From positions 1 to 59,693 of the forward strand of contig JAQMWT010000363.1 in NCBI GenBank assembly GCA_029834535.1: a stretch of 59,693 nucleotides of DNA. Direction: 5' to 3'. This DNA comes from Chrysophaeum taylorii (Eukaryota; Sar; Pelagophyceae; Pelagomonadales; Pelagomonadaceae). The stretch's first letter is position 1; each line of letters opens with the position of its first letter. The notes beneath the pieces are model-generated. The model worked only from the letters and a program-made list of their open reading frames with translations. It was not told the origin of the DNA and did no database searches. Of the stretch, positions 1 through 7,600 are shown in pieces. The position numbers and the translations under genes were made by a program.

Positions 1-792
1 TCGCGTGTGCCGACGTTTTGTTCCGACGGTAGTACTGCTTGGGACTTGCCCACCCGACTCGACACTGTTGCCTGCGAGCTCGGGATGGCACTTCGGGGAG
101 GTGGCCGCGGTCCTCGGCGAGCTGTTGGAGGAGGTTCTTTTATCCTTGAAGTCGGTGCACTTCGCCAAGATCCGTCGTGATTCTGGCTTGGGACTGGTGC
201 GGTCGAGCGAACTGCTAGCTACTAGAGCTGCGCGAGGCCCGGTGGAGCTCCGAGTGAAACCGCCGCGGTCGCGCGCGCCGTCTTCGCTGGCGAACCGGCC
301 AGGGGGGCCCGCCTCGGCCTCTTTCGTTTTCTTCTTGCGACCGGCAGCATTGGCCTTGAGCTCACGTGTGAGGCGATGCTTGTTGACGAGCAGGAGGCGG
401 CTTCCGCGACAGTGTCGTAGACACCTACCTTGACGATATCGGTCCTTCCTCGCTCCAGCCCTCGCTTGTGGTAGTCAAAGCACACAAAGTACTTCCTCGC
501 GTGCTTGTGCGACTTCGAGTACTGCCCCACGCCCTGCCGGGAGTGGGTCAAAAGATCCTCCCGTGCCTTTGAGGCCAGAGCACACTTCTGGTGTACTCCG
601 TCTCTTTACCTCCGACTGCAGATATGATGACAAAAGCCACCAGGCTGCGTGGATGCATCGACACTTCTGGACGCGCTCGGACTGCGCGTCAGGCGTCAGA
701 CACACCAAGCAACGCTTCTGCTTTCCCGTGAAATGAGGTAGAATCGGTCCGTTGCGCGTTCTTTGAGTACGTGCGCCCAAAATGACAAAAAC

Positions 793-857
793 AGAAGGTG
801 AGGGTAGGAATGCCGGTCCTGGTGTGTGCGAGTGTTCGGGCTATATATACCCCTGTG
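793..857 (+). repeat. TATA-bearing dispersed repeat, copy A
   Basis: This unit of about 65 bp reads from AGAAGGTGAGGGTAGGAATG through CCGGTCCTGGTGTGTGCGAG to CTATATATACCCCTGTG. It recurs at 1158-1227 and 11951-12017 and, inverted, at 1308-1400. The end of the unit holds a TATATATA box bracketed by G and C runs, so it could carry a core promoter or be the end of a small transposon. Its family is not recognised. Confidence 0.75.
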
Positions 858-1121
858 CTTCCCTATCATAGTGAAACGTGAACACCTGGGGCGAGTCAAG
901 CATGTATGCGAGCGGTGGGGACCCCAGCAGACGACGACGCCTCTGCTTAAGATGAACATCTGCGTCGGGATGTACACCCGGTCCTGGTAAGTGAAAGCGC
1001 CCAGATGAGGGGTCTAGTGTTTGTGCTAGACGATGGACTCCAGCCAGTTGGCGACGGCAACTGCTTCGTAGACGACACTCACACGACTCCTTGCGGCGCA
1101 GCGGTGAGGCGGATTCCGAAC

Positions 1122-1227
1122 CGCGATCCACCTCGAGCGCTTTAAGATGGCCCATAAACCAGAAGGTGAGGGTAGGAATGCCGGTCCTGGTGTGTGCGAG
1201 TGCCCGGGGCTATATATACCCCTGTGA
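1122..1227 (+). repeat. TATA-bearing dispersed repeat, copy B (left arm of a foldback)
   Basis: The copy begins with a leader GATCCACCTCGAGCGCTTTA and then contains the same core as copy A, ending in CTATATATACCCCTGTG. The same leader precedes the copy at 11951-12017, which extends the repeat unit to about 105 bp. With the inverted copy at 1308-1400 it forms a foldback whose arms are about 70 bp and whose spacer is about 80 bp, like a MITE with long terminal inverted repeats. Confidence 0.7.
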
Positions 1228-1307
1228 AAAAAGCTTCCGCAACTGAAGGATTCATCATCCCCATGATCTGACGAAGCAAGCCCCTCAAAGTGACTAAGGG
1301 CTAATCT

Positions 1308-1400
1308 CACAGTGGTATATATAGCCCGGGCCACAGTCGCACACACCAGGACCGCAAATTCCTGTAAGTACAAAAAATCCTACCCGCACCTTTTGCCACT
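1308..1400 (-). repeat. TATA-bearing dispersed repeat, inverted copy C
   Basis: On the plus strand this reads CACAGTGGTATATATAGCCC, then GTCGCACACACCAGGACCG, then a diverged CCTACCCGCACCTTTTG end. It is the reverse complement of the unit at 1158-1227, with an insertion near 1362-1378. The inverted pairing with copy B suggests a foldback element. Confidence 0.65.
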
Positions 1401-1446
1401 GGGTCGGTAAGAAAAAACGAAGACTAGCCCGCGCCGCACGACGGGT

Positions 1447-1451
1447 CCTAC
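1447..1451. repeat. Target-site duplication CCTAC, left
   Basis: CCTAC directly precedes the left LTR, and the same five bases directly follow the right LTR at 11642-11646. A 5-bp duplication is typical of Ty3/gypsy integration and fixes the outer ends of element 1. Confidence 0.85.
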
Positions 1452-1726
1452 TGTGGCGTAAGGAGAATTTTAGGGCTACCTGGCGTGCCTTCGAATCCTG
1501 GCCACGCGACCACAAACAACTCCTGCGCCTGGTCCTCTCAACTTGAGGATCGGCTGTTGCTTTATGATCAAGGATAATCGAAATCAGAAATCAGGGTGAC
1601 ACATGTCACGGAAAAGGAAGATGATGTCATAGAAAACTCTGACATCATCGGAACGGAGTAGGGTGCCCCTGATAAGGGGGGCCCTAGAAGAGGGGTAAGC
1701 CTTAGGAGGCGGGAGTTGCCGCCACA
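1452..1726 (-). repeat. Element 1 3' LTR
   Basis: This LTR is 275 bp, starts TGTGGCGTAAGG and ends GCCGCCACA on the plus strand. Compared with the LTR at 11305-11641 it lacks about 62 bp after GAATCCTGG and has a CACATG where the other has CACGTG. The inverted repeat GATGATGTCA...TGACATCATC lies at 1620-1649. Confidence 0.92.
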
Positions 1727-1738
1727 GGACTCCCCTGG
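1727..1738 (-). other. Polypurine tract of element 1
   Basis: In the element's sense the sequence abutting the 3' LTR reads CCAGGGGAGTCC and then TGTGGCG. Element 2 has a similar G-rich tract in the same place (38330-38341). This is the expected primer site for plus-strand DNA synthesis. Confidence 0.7.
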
Positions 1739-1766
1739 TAAGAATTCGAGCTGCCCCAGCGAGGTG

Positions 1767-3335
1767 CTAGCGCGAGGAGCGCGGCTTCGCCTTACGAGCA
1801 TCTCGTGAACGAATCTTCTGGTAAACGCGGGTGATGATCGGTTCAGGAACTCGACCACTGCGTAAAGTAAACTTGGGGACCAACACGTCAATCTCGTGCG
1901 GAGCGAAATCCGTGACACAAGGAGTTGTGTTGGAGGAAATTCGGGACTTGTCGGTGAAACTTCGACCTTCAACGTCCTTGAATTCGGGCTTGAGCTTGCG
2001 GTGCGAAAGGTGAGAGGTCGGCTTGAAATAAGCGACATCATCGTTCGGACCCAAATCGAATAGAAATGTAGAGCGACACGATCATTTTGGTAATCGTAAG
2101 GCTCGTAAACTTCGGCAACATAAATCTTCTTGCGCCAATCAGAGCGCTTCCGGTCAGGAATCCGGAAACAACAAACTTACCGTGCTGATAATCATCACGG
2201 AAGGTTTCTTCGGGTTTGCGGATGGTTTGATCAACGATCGGAGGTACCATCACCGGCGTGATCTGACTTACATGAACACGCGTTCTTCGGGCGGAGAGTC
2301 GAGAGACTCAATCCTATAGGTGACCGGGGAGAGGCGTTCCTTGATAATAAACGGCCCTCGCCATTCCGGTCGAAGTTTGTTCTGAAGAAAAGGGATGTAG
2401 AGCAAAACGTGCGATCCTTCCTTGTATTCAACATCAACATGATCAGCATTGTAAGCCAATCGCTGTTTCTTCAAAGCTTTATCACGAGCCTCGCGGACGA
2501 TCTTTGTATATATTTCAATCGTTCGCGAGTCTCGGCGACTGCATCAGAGCGAGTCTTCGGCAACAATCGTGTATCAAAATCCATGAGCGTGTAGTCAGTC
2601 GGCAGCATCGGCTGACGGTTCAGGCGCAGCATAAAGGGAGAAATCTGCGTGCCTGGAATAAACTTGCGGTTGTAGCAAAACGCAATATAATGAGCAAAGT
2701 CAGGCCAATCCGTGATGTTCCGGCCTTGAAGGCAAGCACGGAGGAAGGCCTTGATAAATCGGTTGACACGCTCAGCCGGGTTCGACTGGGCATGATAAGG
2801 AATCGTAGTTTGGTATCGGTGTTAAAGAGGATGGCAAACTCGCGCATCAACTTGTTCAGAACTTTACCGTTGTCGGTACGAATCATCTGGGGCAAGTAGC
2901 CCTTTGAGGAGGATGTTAATGACAAAAGACTCGAGGACATACTCAGCAGTCTTATCGTTCAAAACATCCAGAATCAAGAAATGCGAGAACGGATCAAAAA
3001 ATACTATAAGATACGTCTCGGGACCAGGCTGGGCAAGCCCAAATAAATCCAGCAAAGAACAGCACCATCACCATCGTAGACGGGCTGCTGCAAGAGTCCA
3101 GCTCGTTTCGGCTCAGGCGTACGAGCTTTCTGACAAACTAGCATTCAGCAATGAAGACTCCAACTTCGTTCGACATGTGGGGCCACCAAAATCGTTCTTG
3201 GATAGCCTGGACGGTACTGTGACGTCCCATATGACCACCGTTAACCGGAGTGTCATGATAGAGTCGAATAATGCGTTTGCGCAACGTAGCAGGTGCAACA
3301 ATCATCGGTGCGAATCAGCAGAAATGCGGTAAAGC
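1767..3335 (-). pseudogene. Element 1 integrase, GPY/F module and C-terminal tail (frameshifted)
   Basis: Read on the minus strand across several frames. Zinc-binding N-terminus at about 3145-3262 (GGHMGRHSTVQAI followed by FWWPHMSNEVG). Catalytic core at 2864-3055 with DLFGLAQPGPETYLIVFFD and FSHFLILDVL. Second acidic motif RTDNG near 2880, then a NPAERVNRF motif near 2770. Choromoviral-type junction TDWPDFAHYIAFCYNRKFIP near 2690, then KLRPEWRGPFIIKER, the GPY/F module, at about 2340-2390. A tail of about 95 residues (1767-2054; HEIDVLVPKFTLRSG) follows and is conserved in element 2. Integrase would insert the cDNA. The frame changes around 2890-2930 and elsewhere show that this copy cannot make one intact integrase from a single frame. 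Confidence 0.8.
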
Positions 3336-4667
3336 ATCTTTAACGACTCGAATCGTTCGTTCGCTCGGGAACGTCGCGGCGTCTGACCTTGGGCCATTCG
3401 GTCGAATATCCTCGCACGTAGCATCAGATTCTGCTCACGTGCGATCTCAGCGAGCGTCATATTATCGGGTATCTTATCGATATAATCTTGTAAGCGGCTG
3501 CGTCCTTGAAGATCTGTGGCTCATCACGCGCACGGTTCTTCCGACGTTGTCTCGTAGCGTGAGACGTAGCCAATCATCGGATCCTTTTCAGGGTCTTCGT
3601 CTTCGTCTTCCGGCAGTTCGGTCGTAATAAACGACATTGAAGTGGCAGCCAGAGACGGAACTCCTCGGTCATCAACAGGTCGGGAAGCTCTTGGAACACT
3701 AAATACGCGTGGTTCAAAGGTTCTCCAAACTCGTCAGTCTCGATGACATGATCATCGGGTTGCGGGAGAGACAGTCAGGGATACTCGTTCCCGGTGACTT
3801 TTCCGGCTTGTAACAAAGTTCAGGGCCAAAATTGGGTATGCGCATCGCCCAACGAGCAAGCTGCCCAGACGAGTGCGTCGCCTTACGTAAACGTCAAATT
3901 TCGGTGATCGGTCTCCAAAACAGTCCGGTGCCCTTCGATGTAGGCTCGAAAGTGCTCTAGAAAAGTATAACTGCCAGCAGCTCTAGCCGACGGGGCTCAT
4001 AATTCCGCATCTCCTTCGGCACAGCTCGGCTCCAGTATTCAATTACTCGTTCTTCTCGAGTCACTCTTCCGGCATCGTCCTTGACTTCGACAATCTGGAA
4101 GAGATATGCTCCAAGTCCATCCTTGGAAATCGGATCGGATCTGAAAAGGCAGATCATAATCGGCGTGGTAGACTCCACGGAATCAACCAAAGCTTCAATA
4201 ATCGTATCCCAAGCTTTCTGACACTCGGGCGTCCACTCGAACTTTACACCTTCGAGGCATAATCGTCTCAACGGTTCCACAATCTTCGAGTAGCCCTTCA
4301 CATATCGCCGGCAAATTACTCATGCCGATGAAAGAGCGTATCTGGGTCTTCGGGAAGTATTCGGTAAAGTACCTGGAATCGGCATCTTCTGCAGTGCTTC
4401 CAGCGTCTTCGGATTCGGCTTCAAGCCTTCTGGGGTAGAAATGTGTCCCAGAAATTCTATATCATCCTTGAGAAGGTGGAACTTCGCGGTTCGACCGCTG
4501 TACCCTCTCTGTGCCAAATGACACATCACTTCGATCAAAACTTGTAAATGTCGATGAAGATCGTCGGATCCCATCATAATATCGTCAACAAACGCAACCA
4601 AGTCTTGATACATCCATTTCGAAGGTCGCTCGCCATTTGCTTGCAGAAAGAGCCCGGCCGTCTTCAC
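3336..4667 (-). pseudogene. Element 1 reverse transcriptase (second half) and RNase H (frameshifted)
   Basis: The frame at 4320-4667 continues the reverse transcriptase begun in the long upstream frame: it has the catalytic box FVDDIMMGSDD (about 4564-4608), then KFHLLKDDIEFLGHI and the thumb. The frame at 3957-4301 carries the RT-RNase H connection (YSKIVEPLRRLC, FEWTPECQKAWD) and the start of RNase H (SKDGLGAYLFQI; RRLELLAVI). The segment 3336-3956 is the RNase H end and the spacer before integrase, in mixed frames. Frame changes near 4670, 4310 and 3950 break the polyprotein. Confidence 0.82.
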
Positions 4668-4669
4668 AC

Positions 4670-7600
4670 CTAGGGTAATCGCAAGAAACTATGAGCGCCA
4701 AGTGGGCTAACCATCGTGACAGCGTCTTGCGCTGCCGGATCCAGACGAAGGTTGTGGTATCCCCATCTAATATCAATGCATGTCCGCCATCGTCTCATCG
4801 CGAGAAAGGCTAAAGCATCATCTTGTCGAATGTTTGGCCAACTGTCATTGACCAATTGATCGTTGAGCTGACGTAAGTCAACTGCAGCACGGAACGCGTT
4901 TGACGTTCCAATCTCAGCTCCTTTCTTCGGAAGCATCAACACAGGAAAGCCCCAAGGTGAGTTGGCCGGACGAATGACTCCATCCCGGCACCACTCGCTG
5001 ATCTGCTTGCGGAGACAATCGAGCTTCGCAGGCGTCAATCGGTAGGGCGTCATCTTTATCGGTCGCGGATTCGCGTCTTTGAATCGTAGAGACACAGGAG
5101 GCGAGTCCACAGGTCTCATAATCGGGTCGAAAAAGGCCCAAGAATATTGCACACAGTGACGGAGCATCAGTTTCGCCTCGTCATCTAAGTGCGGATTGTC
5201 AGGAATTCCCAGCTCCTGCACAACCTTGTCAACTTCTTCCTTCGTAGGAATTTTAACTTTCATTGCTTCGTTGTCCTTGACATGCTCAGGAGTCTGCGGC
5301 AGTGGTGCACCCTCGGCATCGCGCGGCGCATCTTTCCATGGCACATCGAACTTTTTCTTATATTTTAGTTTCACTTCCGGGTGGCTTTTGTTGATCCTCT
5401 CGCCTTTGACACGAACACTCGGTTCACTCTTAATCTTCGGTTCCCGATCTCGCTCAGGATCTGGAGGAACGTCTAAATTTGGTTGTCGGGGGGGCCCAGC
5501 AGAAGAAGCATGAGACGTCCCCGGCTCATCTGTTGCAGGCGGAATCAACGGTACCTCTGGAGGTTTCCATTTGGTGCGATCTTGGAGATCATCAGTCGAC
5601 ACCCATCTTACGACACGTGTGCGCGTGTTTAACAGCGGAACTTGTACGTGACGAAGGGTGGTTTCATCAATTTGTAAATAATAATCAAACGGTCGGTCTG
5701 CAGGACTCAACGCTGACGGCAAAGCTTCGCCGCTCAGGTGAAATTCCTTGGTCACAGAGTTGTGCAGATCGAGCATTAATAAGGCTATCGTGTCAGGTGG
5801 CACGACGGACGCCAAGTGTTTCAACGAGGTCGTCCTGGAGAAGCCGGCCCAATCAAAACCAGGGGGCATCGTCAGCAACTCCGAAGTCATTTCCAGATTC
5901 AGAGATCTGTAATCGGAACGGTGCGGTCCTACGCGAAGCGGGACACGCGTAACAGTATAAGCTGCGTCTGTCGCGGCTCGTGATGATCCTAAATTGTTCA
6001 TCTGAAGTAAATGTCGTTCGTCGGCGTAGCCAAGTGCTGCGGCGAACTTTTGCTGCATATTCTTGCAAGTCTTTGGAACTGCGCGCAAATGGAGCGGATG
6101 GCTGGAAACCAACAATCGCACGCGACAGCTCATCAAACGGGGAGTTATGTCGTAAAAATTGACGACGTATACGTACGGGTGCAAACGTGCAACGTAAGAA
6201 ATAATCGAAGCCTCCTGCTCTATCAACCACATGAAGAAACCAGCCATCTTGCATAATTTCATCGTCCAGTGGGTAGCGGTAACTCCTTTCCCAACATCTC
6301 TGGAGGTCAAGTTGCACAGAGCGGAGTGTACGCAGGGTGGCGACGCGACACACATCGACGACGACCATTCCGCGTAGGGTAAATAAGATTCGATCAACCG
6401 TAAGGTTGTAACATAGCGACCACACAATGTGTGCTGCACCACAGGAATATTCGGAAAGTTCTTGTGGTGGATCTGGTTGGCGGTGTCCGACGCATCGAGT
6501 GCTAGCACGACTCGAAACGACGTCCCACACGTTTCGTTGGCTCGTTGGAGACCCAAAGTACTGCCTCCGGCTCCACTGAACAGCATCACCACCTTGCGAT
6601 AAGTGATTGGAAGCCATTGAACCTTTTCATATCGGCGGCGGATCTCCGCTTCGGTGATCCCGCGGCATTTCTTTTCATCTTCTTCCGACCTTCGAGCGAA
6701 ATCGTCGCTGCCCTCAGGTCGTTTGAGGGTGGACTTGTTCGTCATAGCGGTCGTAGCGTCCTTTTGCACCGTGCTCAGCAGCATCGGCGGGGGAGATTCG
6801 TCGCATCGCGTCAAGTGACTAATGACGGAAACGGTGAAAGAAAGGTTCCCCTTGTCGTATCCTTCTTCACATTCTTTCGTAAGTTCGTTGATCGTAGAGA
6901 CGTTCAACTCATCCTCATACCTAACGATATCACCAATCGCAAGGATTTCGCCTTGCGTGACAACCGTCGGCACTTCTTCCGTGGCAGTAACCGCCACCCG
7001 AGCAGCGGACCGGTCGCGCTCTTCGCAAGAAGAACACATTCCTTCGACCACTCCCAACTGCTCGTTCTCAGCAAACGTAGCGACGAAAACCTGTCCTCTT
7101 TCCATAGGTTTCGACAAAATAACCGGTGGATTGTACGTTCGACCGGGCTCGATTTGAAGCGTGCGCGCAGCGTATGCCACTACTTCTCGCGCGCCTTCTC
7201 CCGGAGCTGGGGAGAATTTGGTCGTAGCATGTCCCCGCGTAGCCAAGGCTACCTTACGTTCCGGTGGCGGGCTTCGGAGATCTTTAATCGTGCTCAAACG
7301 AGCGTAAACTCGAGTCTTGACCAGGTCGAGACTCTGCCGAAAGGCATCGTGTTGATGATTGTAAATCGGTACGGTTATCGGATTTCGATCGTAACTAGAC
7401 CGAAAGGTCACGATTGGTGCATCGACTCGTTCATCCTTAACTTTAATCTTCTTGCGCCCGTAGACGACTTGGGTTCGACAAAAACAGATCCGATCATGGG
7501 GAAAATCCACGATGGCTCCTAAAACTCGTATATCGCGCCCTCCCAACAGGAACAGATAATTCGTATCGGCTACAATAGCAACAATGGGGGCAGCGAAGTC

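Larger units (their letters stand above)
1..1446. other. Repeat-rich left flank, no clear gene
   Basis: No convincing gene is visible left of element 1. Several overlapping frames are open but none has a recognisable domain. A minus-strand frame at about 475-780 contains Cys-x2-Cys and Cys-x-Cys pairs (RCLVCL, QKCRCI) that could be a decayed zinc-binding fragment, for example of a transposase, but this is weak. The stretch is dominated by a dispersed repeat, annotated separately at 793-857, 1122-1227 and 1308-1400. Confidence 0.4.

Noticed and set aside
2000..2474. Chromodomain at the integrase C-terminus
   Set aside because: A GPY/F module is visible, but the following tail lacks the aromatic pattern of a chromodomain.
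4660..4690. Programmed frameshift in the RT of element 1
   Set aside because: The site lies in the middle of the RT domain, and element 2 is in one frame there, so a 1-bp deletion is the better reading.
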